NCBI GenBank assembly: GCA_012735575.1
Contig: JAAYGY010000082.1
Coordinates: forward strand, 1 to 47,342
Direction of reading: 5' to 3'
DNA from: Clostridiales bacterium
Lineage (GTDB): Bacteria > Bacillota > Clostridia > Caldicoprobacterales > UBA3941
Length of the DNA stretch: 47,342 nt
Position 1 is the stretch's first letter. Every line of letters starts with the position of its first letter. The translations under genes and the position numbers were made by a program. The notes under the pieces were generated by a model. The model saw only the letters and a list, made by a program, of their open reading frames with translations, was not told the origin of the DNA and did not search any database. Below are positions 22,238 through 30,721 of this stretch, one piece after another.

Positions 22238-23899
22238 ATGAAGCCAAAAAAAGTGGTAGTGGTAGGGGGAGTAGCAGGAGGAGCTAGTGCTGCAGCCCGC
22301 CTTCGCAGGCTGGATGAGGATATGAAGATAGTACTTCTTGAGCGGGGTGAGCATATATCCTATGCCAACTGTGGACTACCCTATTATATCGGCGGCATCA
22401 TTGAGGACAAGGAAGACTTGTTGGTTCAGACTCCCGAGGATATGAGACAGCGATTTAATATTGACATCCGTGTAAATAATGAAGTTTTAAATATCCATGC
22501 AGACAAAAAACAGGTAGAGGTACAAAATAAAATCACTGGACAAAAATACCTTGAAAGCTATGATAAACTCATTCTATCACCAGGGGCTGAACCTTTAAGG
22601 CCTCCTATACCAGGAATAGAAGGAGAAAACATCTTTACACTGCGCAATGTAAGGGATACCTTCCGTATAGCGGATTATATAGGTGAAAATAAATGTAGCA
22701 ATGCAGTTGTAGTAGGTGGCGGATTTATAGGTCTGGAAATGGCGGAAAACCTTCATCATCGAGGTTTAAGTGTAACATTAGTGGAGATGGCGGATCAGGT
22801 AATGGCCCCCTTAGATTACGAGATGGCGGCCATAATCCATGGATACCTAAAGACCATGGGAATTGAGCTAATCTTAAAGGACGGGGTAAAGGCATTTGGC
22901 GAGGAGGAGGGTTGTGTACTGGTTGAGCTGCAAAGTGGTACAAGGTTAAAGACAGACCTTGTGATTTTAGCTATAGGCGTTAGACCGGAAACTGCTTTAG
23001 CCAAGGGTGCAGGTCTTGATATAGGTGAGACTGGAGGAATAAAGGTAAATAAGCATCTTCAAACCTCAAATCCCCACATATACGCTGTGGGAGACGCTGT
23101 AGAAGTCCTGGACTTTATCAACGGTAGTCCCGCCCTAATACCCCTGGCAGGCCCTGCCAACAAGCAGGGTAGAATAGCAGCCAACAATATTTGCGGTATA
23201 GAGGATACATATAAGGCTACTCAGGGAACGTCTATAGTAAAACTTTTTGATATTACAGCAGCTTCTACCGGCAATAATGAGAAGACCCTTAAAAAGTTTA
23301 ATATTCCACACCAATGTTGTCATATCCATTCACCTTCCCATGCTACTTACTATCCCGGTGCTTCAACAATGGCTATAAAGCTGCTTTTCAGCCCGGAAGA
23401 TGGCCAAGTGCTGGGTGCACAGATTGTGGGACACGAGGGAGTGGACAAACGAATTGATGTTTTGGCTACCGCAATAAGAGGTAGAATGACGGTATATGAC
23501 CTTCAGGAATTGGAGCTTGCATATGCTCCTCCCTATTCATCAGCCAAAGATCCCGTCAATATGGCAGGTTATGTAGCCTCCAACACCTTAATGGGACATC
23601 ATCCAACCATTCAATGGTATGAAATTGATGATTTAAACAAGGAGCAGACCTTAATCCTGGATACCAGAACCAGGGAAGAATACAGTATGGGTGCTATCCC
23701 AGGTTCAATAAATATCCCTGTTGATGAGCTTAGACAAAATTTTGATTCCATAGCCCATCAAAAGGATAAGGATATAGTGGTTTATTGTAGATCCGGCCAA
23801 AGAAGCTATATTGCAACTAGAATGTTGATGCAAAAGGGCTTTAAAAATGTGCGAAACTTAAGCGGTGGATATTTGACCTGGAGTATAGCGAAAAAATAA
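22238..23899 (+). CDS. CoA-disulfide reductase-like FAD/NAD(P)H oxidoreductase fused to rhodanese domain
   Basis: A 553-residue fusion. Residues 1-450 are a flavoprotein disulfide reductase: FAD loop VVVVGGVAGGASAAARLRRL, redox-active single Cys45 in YANCGLPYYIGG, NAD(P)H loop VVVGGGFIGLEMAEN, second FAD motif HIYAVGDAVEV, and the dimerisation domain. Residues 455-553 form a rhodanese with active Cys517 in VVYCRSGQRSY. This is the CoADR-RHD architecture, which in characterised homologues reduces CoA disulfide/persulfide, polysulfide or oxygen with NAD(P)H. The ATG at 22238 is preferred because AAGGGGAG (22221-22228) abuts the alternative ATG at 22229. It is monocistronic with a strong terminator; likely a thiol/sulfane-sulfur redox function. 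Confidence 0.92.
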   Translation: MKPKKVVVVGGVAGGASAAARLRRLDEDMKIVLLERGEHISYANCGLPYYIGGIIEDKEDLLVQTPEDMRQRFNIDIRVNNEVLNIHADKKQVEVQNKITGQKYLESYDKLILSPGAEPLRPPIPGIEGENIFTLRNVRDTFRIADYIGENKCSNAVVVGGGFIGLEMAENLHHRGLSVTLVEMADQVMAPLDYEMAAIIHGYLKTMGIELILKDGVKAFGEEEGCVLVELQSGTRLKTDLVILAIGVRPETALAKGAGLDIGETGGIKVNKHLQTSNPHIYAVGDAVEVLDFINGSPALIPLAGPANKQGRIAANNICGIEDTYKATQGTSIVKLFDITAASTGNNEKTLKKFNIPHQCCHIHSPSHATYYPGASTMAIKLLFSPEDGQVLGAQIVGHEGVDKRIDVLATAIRGRMTVYDLQELELAYAPPYSSAKDPVNMAGYVASNTLMGHHPTIQWYEIDDLNKEQTLILDTRTREEYSMGAIPGSINIPVDELRQNFDSIAHQKDKDIVVYCRSGQRSYIATRMLMQKGFKNVRNLSGGYLTWSIAKK

Positions 23900-23910
23900 T
23901 AGCAAGACCA

Positions 23911-23956
23911 AAACCCCTTATAATAAAAATAAGTATTATGAGGGGTTTATTTTTTT
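23911..23956 (+). terminator. Strong intrinsic terminator
   Basis: AAACCCCT (23911-23918) pairs with AGGGGTTT (23941-23948), extended inward by six A/T pairs and one G-U (about 15 bp in all) with an 8-nt loop, followed by a run of T. Confidence 0.92.
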
Positions 23957-24006
23957 AATCTTTTTGGGATTGGAAGGATTTTTGGAAGCTGTGTAGAATA
24001 TATCTA

Positions 24007-24035
24007 TTGTAGATATGAAAACGATACCATAACAT
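24007..24035 (+). promoter_or_regulatory. Rhamnose-operon promoter with LacI-type operator in the spacer
   Basis: TTGTAG (24007-24012) and TAACAT (24030-24035) are 17 bp apart. The spacer contains TGAAAACGATACCA (24016-24029), which fits the general LacI/GalR and cre pattern TGNAANCGNTNNCA at every fixed position. A regulator bound there would block RNA polymerase. A second possible promoter, TTGGCT (24054-24059)-17-TATTAA (24077-24082), lies closer to the gene. Confidence 0.6.
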
Positions 24036-24112
24036 TTTATGTAAACAAATCTTTTGGCTATTAGTATGAATTTGACTATTAATACAAACCAGAAAAGGAA
24101 AGGCAGTAAAAA

Positions 24113-25153
24113 ATGGCCAACATTAGAGATGTTGCAAAGCGTGCAGGCGTATCCATTACTACAGTTTCACGGGTAATAAACAATATTGACCCGGTAAATC
24201 CAGAAACAAGGCTAGCCGTTGAGCAGGCTATGGTAGAGCTTGAGTATGTTCCTAATCAACTGGCTAGAGGCATGCGCACCAGGAGGACTAACACTATCGG
24301 AATTATAATACCAGAGTTTGTAAATTCTTTTTACCATGAATTGTTTCAATATATCGAAGAAGAGGCAGCACTAACAGGATATTCACTTTTTGTATGTTCA
24401 ACCAGGGAGCACACAGACCAGGGGATTGACCAGATCAAGGAATTAATAAGCAGACGTATTGACGGCATTGTTCTATGCACCTATAGAGGCGATGTAAGGA
24501 TGCTGACCTATTTAGAACAGGTAGCCGGGGATATCCCTGTAATATTTTTGGACAATTTAGGCCGGGATTACCAGGTCAACACCATATACACCGATGGGTT
24601 TACAGCAATGGAAAAAATGGTATTTCATCTGGTGGATTTAGGACATACAAACATAGCTTTTATAAAGGGCCTGGAACAGTATCCTGTAGCCAATGACAGG
24701 TTTGCAGGTTTTAAACATGGTATGGAAAAGAATAGCCTTGCAGTAGATCAAAGTTATATTTTCGAAGGGGACTATAGTTTGCAAAGCGGTTATATGGCAT
24801 CACAATACTTTTTTGAACAATGCCCCAAGGGGCCTCCTGATGCTATTATGGCAGCCTCAGATTTAATGGCTATAGGCGCAATAAACTATCTTTTATCCAA
24901 GGGTATTAAGATCCCCCAGGACGTAGCTGTAACCGGATATGATGACATTTCATTAGCCAGACTTATGGTACCTTCCTTAACCACTATAGCTCAGCCCATA
25001 AGGGACATTGCAAAGCAATCTATGAACCTCATAATTAACTCAAAGGAGGCGAGAGCCAAAGAAAGAAAGCATTTAGTATTAGAGGGAGTGCTAAAAATAA
25101 GGCACTCTACAGATCCTACCAAACCCAAGGTTGTGGAATTAGATTTAGAATAA
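24113..25153 (+). CDS. LacI-family transcriptional regulator of the rhamnose operon
   Basis: A 346-residue regulator. The N-terminal helix-turn-helix is NIRDVAKRAGVSITTVSRVINN and the hinge helix VPNQLARGMRTRRTNTIGIIIP, followed by a periplasmic-binding-protein-like effector domain (VTGYDDISLARLMVPSLTTI near the end is typical). It is first gene of the rhamnose operon, 36 nt upstream of rhaB, so the effector is probably L-rhamnose or an intermediate. It likely represses its own operon through the operator at 24016-24029. AGGAAAGG precedes the ATG. E. coli uses AraC-type RhaS/RhaR and Bacillus a DeoR-type; a LacI-type regulator for rhamnose is a distinct solution. Confidence 0.9.
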   Translation: MANIRDVAKRAGVSITTVSRVINNIDPVNPETRLAVEQAMVELEYVPNQLARGMRTRRTNTIGIIIPEFVNSFYHELFQYIEEEAALTGYSLFVCSTREHTDQGIDQIKELISRRIDGIVLCTYRGDVRMLTYLEQVAGDIPVIFLDNLGRDYQVNTIYTDGFTAMEKMVFHLVDLGHTNIAFIKGLEQYPVANDRFAGFKHGMEKNSLAVDQSYIFEGDYSLQSGYMASQYFFEQCPKGPPDAIMAASDLMAIGAINYLLSKGIKIPQDVAVTGYDDISLARLMVPSLTTIAQPIRDIAKQSMNLIINSKEARAKERKHLVLEGVLKIRHSTDPTKPKVVELDLE

Positions 25154-25189
25154 TCAGGTTTAATCGAAATCGAAAGGGGAGATAAATGA

Positions 25190-26668
25190 ATGAAAACATT
25201 AAACTTAATGGCCTTTGACTTTGGAGCCAGCGGAGGTCGAGGCATGCTAGGCAGGTTTGACGGGGAGAAGATCACCTTAGAGGAGGTTCACCGTTTTTCA
25301 AACGATCCAGTTCAAGTAGGCGAGCACATCTACTGGGATGTATTAAGACTTTTTTGGGAAATGCAGCAGGGCCTAATAAAGTACGCCAACAGTGGAGAAG
25401 GTAGTCTTGCATCCATAGGAATTGATACCTGGGGTGTAGACTATGGACTGCTGGACAAAGACGGGGATCTTTTAGGCAACCCCTACCATTACAGGGATGA
25501 CCGCACCGAAGGCATGATGGAAGAAGCCTTTAGCAGAATGCCTAAAAAAGAAATCTTTAATAAGACAGGTATTGCATTTCAAAAGTTTAATACTCTTTTC
25601 CAGCTATTATCTACTGTTATCCATAAGCCTTACATATTGGAAAAGGCAGATACCTTGTTATTTATGCCCGATCTACTGGCATACTTTTTGACAGGGGAAA
25701 AGGGCACAGAATTTACAGAAGCCAGTACTGGACAGCTGCTGGACGCAGAGACTGGCGACTGGTGCTATAGCTTGCTGGATGCTATGTCTATTCCACGGGA
25801 CATATTTACTTCCATTGAGCAGCCTGGTACTTTAAGGGGCAAGATAAAGTCCGATTTAGGAAGTACACTGGGAGTAGGCAGTGTGCCTGTTATTGCGGTA
25901 GCCACCCATGATACCGGTTCTGCAGTAGCCGCTGTTCCCGTTTTAGAAGGAAGCTATGCATATCTAAGCAGTGGAACCTGGTCATTGATGGGGGTAGAGG
26001 CTGACAAGCCGGTTATCAACCAAAAAACCCTTGAATGGAACTATACCAATGAAGGCGGAGTAAATGGAACTTATAGGCTATTAAAGAACATTATGGGTCT
26101 TTGGATTGTTCAGGAATGCAAGAGGGAATGGGATCGCAGAGGTGAGGTCTACGGCTATGGAGAGCTGGCTGATATGGCTTCTACTGCCAAGCCTTTCAAA
26201 GCCTTTATTGATCCTGACAATGATCTCTTCTACAGCCCAGGCCAAATGCCCGAAAAAATTCAGCAGTTCTGTAAAGATACAGGACAAGAGGTTCCCGAAA
26301 CCAAGGCTGAAATCCTTCGTTGTGTATTTGAAAGTTTGGCCATGAAGTATCGCTGGTCTATGGAAAAACTGGAAGAAATCACAGACAAGAGGCTGGATGC
26401 TCTCCATATAGTAGGAGGCGGAAGTCAAAACAAACTCCTGAATCAGATGACAGCCAATGCCATATCCAGACCGGTCATTTGCGGACCTGTGGAAGCAACA
26501 GCAACAGGGAACCTAATGGTTCAAGCTATGGCTCTAGGTGAAGTAGCTAGCCTGAAAGAAATACGACAGGTAGTTAAGAATTCTTTCCCAACTGACGATT
26601 ATATGCCTCAGGACACCCAAGCATGGGATACAGCCTATGAGGACTATTTAAAAATAAATGAAGTTTAG
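25190..26668 (+). CDS. rhaB: Rhamnulokinase
   Basis: A 492-residue FGGY-family kinase phosphorylating L-rhamnulose to L-rhamnulose-1-phosphate. Seen: the N-terminal phosphate loop AFDFGASGGRGMLG, IDTWGVDYGLLD, the RhaB-type YRDDRTEGMM, THDTGSAVAAVP, LSSGTWSLMGVE and the ATP-binding HIVGGGSQNKLLNQMTANA. Its length is almost equal to E. coli RhaB (489). The ATG at 25190 has AAAGGGGAG 8 nt upstream. The downstream ASRT gene starts 13 nt after its stop. Substrate assignment is strengthened by rhaA in the same operon. Confidence 0.95.
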   Translation: MKTLNLMAFDFGASGGRGMLGRFDGEKITLEEVHRFSNDPVQVGEHIYWDVLRLFWEMQQGLIKYANSGEGSLASIGIDTWGVDYGLLDKDGDLLGNPYHYRDDRTEGMMEEAFSRMPKKEIFNKTGIAFQKFNTLFQLLSTVIHKPYILEKADTLLFMPDLLAYFLTGEKGTEFTEASTGQLLDAETGDWCYSLLDAMSIPRDIFTSIEQPGTLRGKIKSDLGSTLGVGSVPVIAVATHDTGSAVAAVPVLEGSYAYLSSGTWSLMGVEADKPVINQKTLEWNYTNEGGVNGTYRLLKNIMGLWIVQECKREWDRRGEVYGYGELADMASTAKPFKAFIDPDNDLFYSPGQMPEKIQQFCKDTGQEVPETKAEILRCVFESLAMKYRWSMEKLEEITDKRLDALHIVGGGSQNKLLNQMTANAISRPVICGPVEATATGNLMVQAMALGEVASLKEIRQVVKNSFPTDDYMPQDTQAWDTAYEDYLKINEV

Positions 26669-26681
26669 GAAGGTGAGGGAT

Positions 26682-27062
26682 ATGAAGGATATAAGGGCTG
26701 GAGGAGAATATGTATGGTATGTACCCGACTGCTATTATCCTGAAATTACTACACCGGGACATTATGTAAGCCATGAAGCCATATGTGTACTTAATACTGG
26801 CAGTCAGGATGCAAATCTGGACATAACCCTATACTTTGAGGACCGGGAGCCTATGAGAAATTTTAAGGCGGTTTGCAAGGCTGAGAGAACAAACCATATT
26901 CGATTGGATAAGCTGGAAGATAAGGACGGAAACAAGGTACCCCAGGGAGTACCCTACGCACTGGTGGTAAAGAGTGATAGGCCGGTAATAGTACAATACA
27001 GCCGACTGGATACAACCCAAGCTGAAATTGGATTAATGACAACCATGGCCTATCCACTTTAG
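26682..27062 (+). CDS. ASRT-family protein (Anabaena sensory rhodopsin transducer-like, small-molecule-binding)
   Basis: A 126-residue all-beta cytoplasmic protein belonging to the family of the Anabaena sensory rhodopsin transducer (PF07100 as I recall). Conserved blocks are YVWYVPDCYYPE, SHEAICVLNTG, ITLYFEDREP, NHIRLDKLED, VPYALVVKSDRPVIVQYSRLDT and a C-terminal MTTMAYP. There is no rhodopsin gene here; it lies between rhaB and rhaA. Comparative work has proposed that ASRT domains bind sugars or related ligands, and the operon position fits a rhamnose-related ligand or an accessory role such as replacing the absent mutarotase. The ATG at 26682 with AGGAAGG 8 nt upstream is preferred to an ATG at 26658 inside rhaB. 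Confidence 0.85.
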   Translation: MKDIRAGGEYVWYVPDCYYPEITTPGHYVSHEAICVLNTGSQDANLDITLYFEDREPMRNFKAVCKAERTNHIRLDKLEDKDGNKVPQGVPYALVVKSDRPVIVQYSRLDTTQAEIGLMTTMAYPL

Positions 27063-27171
27063 TGATGATCTGTTTCACTATTTCAAAAGTCTACTGCTTC
27101 CAAACCGGCGTCCTGCCGAATGTAAAATAATTTAGTAGGCTTAATGAGTAAAAATATGGAGGTGTAGGAGC

Positions 27172-28452
27172 TTGTTAAGAATATACAATGAGAATATCAT
27201 AAATGAAAACTATGAGCGTGCCAAGGAAATATATGCTTCTTTTGGAATAGATACGGATAAGGTGCTGGAGGAAATTAAAAAGATCCCAATTTCCATTCAC
27301 TGCTGGCAGGGTGATGACGTAGAAGGATTTGAAGTGGCAGCAGAAGGAGTTGACGGCGGAGGCATTATGGCCACAGGGAACCATCCTGGAAAGGCCAGAA
27401 ATGCTGAGGAACTGCGTCAGGATCTGGACAAGGCTATGAGCCTTATCCCTGGTAAGCACAGGGTGAATCTTCATGCCATGTATGCAGAGACTGATGGCAA
27501 ATTTGTAGATAGGGATGAGATTGGCCCAGAGCATTTCAAAAACTGGATTGACTGGGCAAAGGAAAGAGGCATTGGCCTGGACTTTAATCCTACCTTCTTC
27601 GCTCACAAGATGGCAGATTCAGGCTTTACCCTGGCCAGCAAGGATAAAAAGATCAGGGATTTTTGGATCCGTCATGGTAAAAGAAGCAGGGAGATTGCTG
27701 CTGAGATGGGTAAGGCTTTAGGAACACCTTGTGTCAACAATATATGGATTCCCGATGGCTACAAGGATTTGCCAGCTGATAGATTAGGACATCGACAGAT
27801 ACTTCAGGAATCATTGGATGAAATACTTGAAGAAAAGTATGACAAGAACTATCTATTAGATGCTGTAGAATGTAAACTCTTTGGAATCGGCTCCGAGTCC
27901 TATGTAGTAGGATCCCATGAGTTCTATATGGGCTATGCCATAACAAGAGGAACCTTGCTGTGTTTGGATGCAGGACATTTCCATCCCACAGAGACTATAT
28001 CTGATAAGATATCCTCGCTCCTGACCTATATTGATGAACTACTCCTTCATGTAAGCCGGGGAGTAAGATGGGATAGTGATCATGTGGTCATACTAAATGA
28101 CGATGTACTGGCAATAGCACAGGAGTTAAAGAGATGTAACGCTTTCCAGAGAGTCCATTTCGGCCTTGACTTCTTTGATGGAAGTATCAACAGAATTGCC
28201 GCCTGGGTAACTGGAACCAGAGCAGCCCTTAAAGCAATTATGATAGCATTGCTGGAGCCAACTCACCTATTAAAAGAGGCAGAGGATCAAGGCAACTTTG
28301 GCAAACGTCTTGCTCTAATGGAAGAGTTAAAGAGCCTGCCCTTTGGCGCGATATGGGATAAGTACTGCCTGGAGCAAGGAGTACCAGTCGGTGCTGAGTG
28401 GCTAAACGTTGTCCAGGAGTATGAAGAACAGGTGCTATCTCAAAGAGGATAA
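27172..28452 (+). CDS. rhaA: L-rhamnose isomerase
   Basis: A 426-residue cytoplasmic aldose-ketose isomerase converting L-rhamnose to L-rhamnulose, similar in length to the E. coli enzyme (419). Typical segments are [58 protein letters not shown] and the metal/substrate residues in DSDHVVIL and [10 protein letters not shown]. It begins with TTG at 27172, with GGAGGTG 7 nt upstream. Between the ASRT gene and rhaA lie 109 bp, the longest gap inside the operon, containing a G+C-rich CGGCGTCCTGCCG segment. It acts before RhaB and the aldolase. Confidence 0.96.
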   Translation: MLRIYNENIINENYERAKEIYASFGIDTDKVLEEIKKIPISIHCWQGDDVEGFEVAAEGVDGGGIMATGNHPGKARNAEELRQDLDKAMSLIPGKHRVNLHAMYAETDGKFVDRDEIGPEHFKNWIDWAKERGIGLDFNPTFFAHKMADSGFTLASKDKKIRDFWIRHGKRSREIAAEMGKALGTPCVNNIWIPDGYKDLPADRLGHRQILQESLDEILEEKYDKNYLLDAVECKLFGIGSESYVVGSHEFYMGYAITRGTLLCLDAGHFHPTETISDKISSLLTYIDELLLHVSRGVRWDSDHVVILNDDVLAIAQELKRCNAFQRVHFGLDFFDGSINRIAAWVTGTRAALKAIMIALLEPTHLLKEAEDQGNFGKRLALMEELKSLPFGAIWDKYCLEQGVPVGAEWLNVVQEYEEQVLSQRG

Positions 28453-28466
28453 GAAGGGAGAAGACA

Positions 28467-29513
28467 ATGGATCTTAAGGTATTAAAAGGTTTAGAAAAGA
28501 TCTCTCAGCAGGCAGGGAAATGCCCCGACCTGGTACAGGGCGGGGGAGGAAATACATCAGCAAAACTAGATGATAGATATATGGCTGTTAAAGCTTCAGG
28601 CTATAGGTTAGATCAGGTAACGGAGCAAGAGGGTTATGTTATTGTAGACTATCAAAAGATACGGGATTATTTTGCAACTGTGGATACAAAAAGAGATGTG
28701 GACTTTGAAAAGGAAAGTGCCGGCTTTATGAAAGCCTGTGTGCTGGAGGAAAGGAACCCTAAAAATCTTCGTCCCTCTATAGAAACGGGCTTCCACTCCT
28801 TTATGGGAAAATACGTTATCCATACCCATTCCGTATATGGCAATATACTATGCTGTGCTAAAGAGGGTAGGGAGATTGCGGACAAGATTTTTTCTGAGGA
28901 CTTTGCCATGTTATGGGTACCCTACACCAATCCTGGCTTTGATTTAACCCTTGAGCTAAACAAGGCAATGGATGAGTTTAGAGAGAAAAAAGGCTATTTG
29001 CCAAGGGTGGTCTTTATGGAGAATCACGGTGTAATAGTATCTGATGAAACCCCTGAAGGCTGCCTTGATCTTAATGACAGGGTCAATACTGCCATTATAG
29101 AATACTTTGGAATAAAGGAAGAGTATCCGGAAATTAAAGTGGAAAAGATAGGGGAAAATAAATATAAAAGCCGAACAGCTTATTTAATCCATACTGTCCG
29201 CGCAATGTCTGTAGGACCTGACCTTTTTAGTGAGATTATACTCTATCCAGACCAGCTGGTATATTTAGGAGACAATATTTCCTTCCAAGGGGCAGGAAAG
29301 GTAAATATTGATACTGACACAGGGAATATTGTATATGCTACCAATGAGAAAGAGGCCATAACCATAGACGAAACCTTTACAGCCTATATATATGTTGTAG
29401 ATAAAATAAAGGAACTGGGGCTTACAATTCAAACCATGACAGAGGAGGGCATCTCCTTTATTCAGAACATGGAAGGGGAAAAATACCGCAAAAGCCTTCT
29501 CAAGGAAAAGTAA
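28467..29513 (+). CDS. Class II aldolase, probable rhamnulose-1-phosphate aldolase
   Basis: A 348-residue class II aldolase/adducin-fold protein: GGGGNTSAKLD, zinc ligands in IETGFHSFMGKYVIHTHSVYGNILC (key HTH) and a third His in VVFMENHGVIVS. By position after rhaB and rhaA it should cleave L-rhamnulose-1-phosphate to dihydroxyacetone phosphate and L-lactaldehyde. It is more like the aldolase half of the bifunctional RhaE/RhaEW proteins than E. coli RhaD (about 274 residues). It lacks the short-chain-dehydrogenase half and instead ends with about 110 residues of beta/alpha sequence. The ATG at 28467 follows AAGGGAG. It is last in the operon. Confidence 0.82.
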   Translation: MDLKVLKGLEKISQQAGKCPDLVQGGGGNTSAKLDDRYMAVKASGYRLDQVTEQEGYVIVDYQKIRDYFATVDTKRDVDFEKESAGFMKACVLEERNPKNLRPSIETGFHSFMGKYVIHTHSVYGNILCCAKEGREIADKIFSEDFAMLWVPYTNPGFDLTLELNKAMDEFREKKGYLPRVVFMENHGVIVSDETPEGCLDLNDRVNTAIIEYFGIKEEYPEIKVEKIGENKYKSRTAYLIHTVRAMSVGPDLFSEIILYPDQLVYLGDNISFQGAGKVNIDTDTGNIVYATNEKEAITIDETFTAYIYVVDKIKELGLTIQTMTEEGISFIQNMEGEKYRKSLLKEK

Positions 29514-29543
29514 TAAAAAGACTGAAATAATGCATAAGTAGGA

Positions 29544-29598
29544 TAAAGCAAAATTAAAAGCAGATATAAGCCAAAGTAAAGCAGGGATAGAGCAAAAA
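29544..29598. repeat. Degenerate tandem repeat of about 11 nt
   Basis: Five adjacent units of 10-12 nt begin TAAAGCAAAAT, TAAAAGCAGATA, TAAGCCAAAG, TAAAGCAGGGA and TAGAGCAAAAA, between the aldolase stop and the terminator hairpin. Confidence 0.5.
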
Positions 29599-29626
29599 GC
29601 TGCTAAGTTGAACTTAGCAGCTTTTT
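29594..29626. terminator. Terminator shared by rhamnose operon and fba
   Basis: A 15-bp perfect stem, AAAAAGCTGCTAAGT (29594-29608) with ACTTAGCAGCTTTTT (29612-29626), has a 3-nt loop. T and A runs flank both sides, so it can stop transcripts from either direction. Confidence 0.93.
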
Positions 29627-29649
29627 TATCTTGTCCCATTAACGGGCAA

Positions 29650-30579
29650 TTATGCTTTGTTATTGCATCCAAGTACATTAACGATCTTGTGTCGTACAAT
29701 TTCCTTAATAGCCTGTCTAGCAGGTCCCAGGTATTGTCTTGGATCGAACATTTCTGGGTTTTCAGCCATAAACTTGCGGATAGTAGCCGTCATGGCCAAT
29801 CTCAGGTCAGAGTCAATGTTGATCTTACATACTGCCATAGAAGCAGCCTTTCTTAGCATTTCCTCTGGAACACCTTTAGCTCCTGGCATATTTCCGCCAT
29901 ATTTGTTGATAGTTTCTACAAACTCTTGGGGAACTGAAGATGCACCATGCAGAACAATGGGGAATCCAGGCAGTCTTCTTTGAATTTCTTCAAGGATATC
30001 AAATCTTAGTTTTGCTGCTCCCTTGAACTTGTAAGCACCATGGCTGGTACCAATAGCGATAGCCAGGGAATCTACTCCGGTTTTTTCAACAAATTCTTCT
30101 ACTTCGTCGGGATCGGTATAAATGGCATCTTCTTCTGAAACGTTAACATCATCTTCAACACCTGCAAGCCTACCCAGCTCACCTTCAACAACGACTCCGC
30201 GTTCGTGAGCATATTCCACTACTTGTTTGGTAAGCTTAATATTTTCTTCGAAAGGAAGATGAGAACCGTCAATCATAACAGAGGAAAATCCACCATCAAT
30301 ACAGGCTTTACAAATTTCAAAGCTGTCACCGTGGTCTAAATGAAGTGCTATAGGAAGGTTAGTTTCTTCAATGGCAGCTTCGACAAGTTTCATCAGATAT
30401 GTGTGGTTAGCATATTTTCTAGCTCCTGCAGAAACCTGAAGGATTAGCGGCGCATTCTCTTCCTTAGCAGCCTCGGTTATACCTTGAACGATTTCCATGT
30501 TGTTTACGTTGAAGGCACCTATTGCATATCCACCTTCATAGGCTTTTTTGAACATTTCTGTGGTTGTTACTAAAGGCAT
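29650..30579 (-). CDS. fba: Fructose-1,6-bisphosphate aldolase, class II
   Basis: A 309-residue zinc aldolase splitting fructose-1,6-bisphosphate. Seen: PIALHLDHGD (catalytic Asp and zinc His), VVEGELGRLAGVEDD (zinc Glu region), DSLAIAIGTSHGAYKF (zinc His), VLHGASSVP (zinc His) and the phosphate-binding NIDSDLRLAM. It is the standard Gram-positive FbaA size. It is transcribed alone on the reverse strand: a terminator separates it from murC upstream, and its own 3' terminator is shared with the rhamnose operon. GAGGAG precedes the ATG. Confidence 0.96.
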   Translation of the reverse strand: MPLVTTTEMFKKAYEGGYAIGAFNVNNMEIVQGITEAAKEENAPLILQVSAGARKYANHTYLMKLVEAAIEETNLPIALHLDHGDSFEICKACIDGGFSSVMIDGSHLPFEENIKLTKQVVEYAHERGVVVEGELGRLAGVEDDVNVSEEDAIYTDPDEVEEFVEKTGVDSLAIAIGTSHGAYKFKGAAKLRFDILEEIQRRLPGFPIVLHGASSVPQEFVETINKYGGNMPGAKGVPEEMLRKAASMAVCKINIDSDLRLAMTATIRKFMAENPEMFDPRQYLGPARQAIKEIVRHKIVNVLGCNNKA

Positions 30580-30678
30580 ATATGATCACTCCTCAAACTT
30601 ATTTTATGTATAAAAAACTTGTCAATTTCATTCTATCAAATCTATAGGAAAAATCAACAACTATTCAAAAAAATACGA

Positions 30679-30718
30679 AAAATCCCACTTAGGTTAATAT
30701 TCACCTAAACGGGATTTT
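30679..30718 (-). terminator. murC terminator
   Basis: AAAATCCC (30679-30686) pairs with GGGATTTT (30711-30718), and after a 2-nt mismatch TTAGGT pairs with ACCTAA around an 8-nt loop. It lies directly downstream of murC on the reverse strand. Confidence 0.82.
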
Positions 30719-30721
30719 ATA

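Noticed and set aside
30595-30625. TTGACA as the -35 of an fba promoter
   Set aside because: The reverse-strand TTGACA at 30620-30625 is good, but no acceptable -10 lies 16-18 bp downstream.
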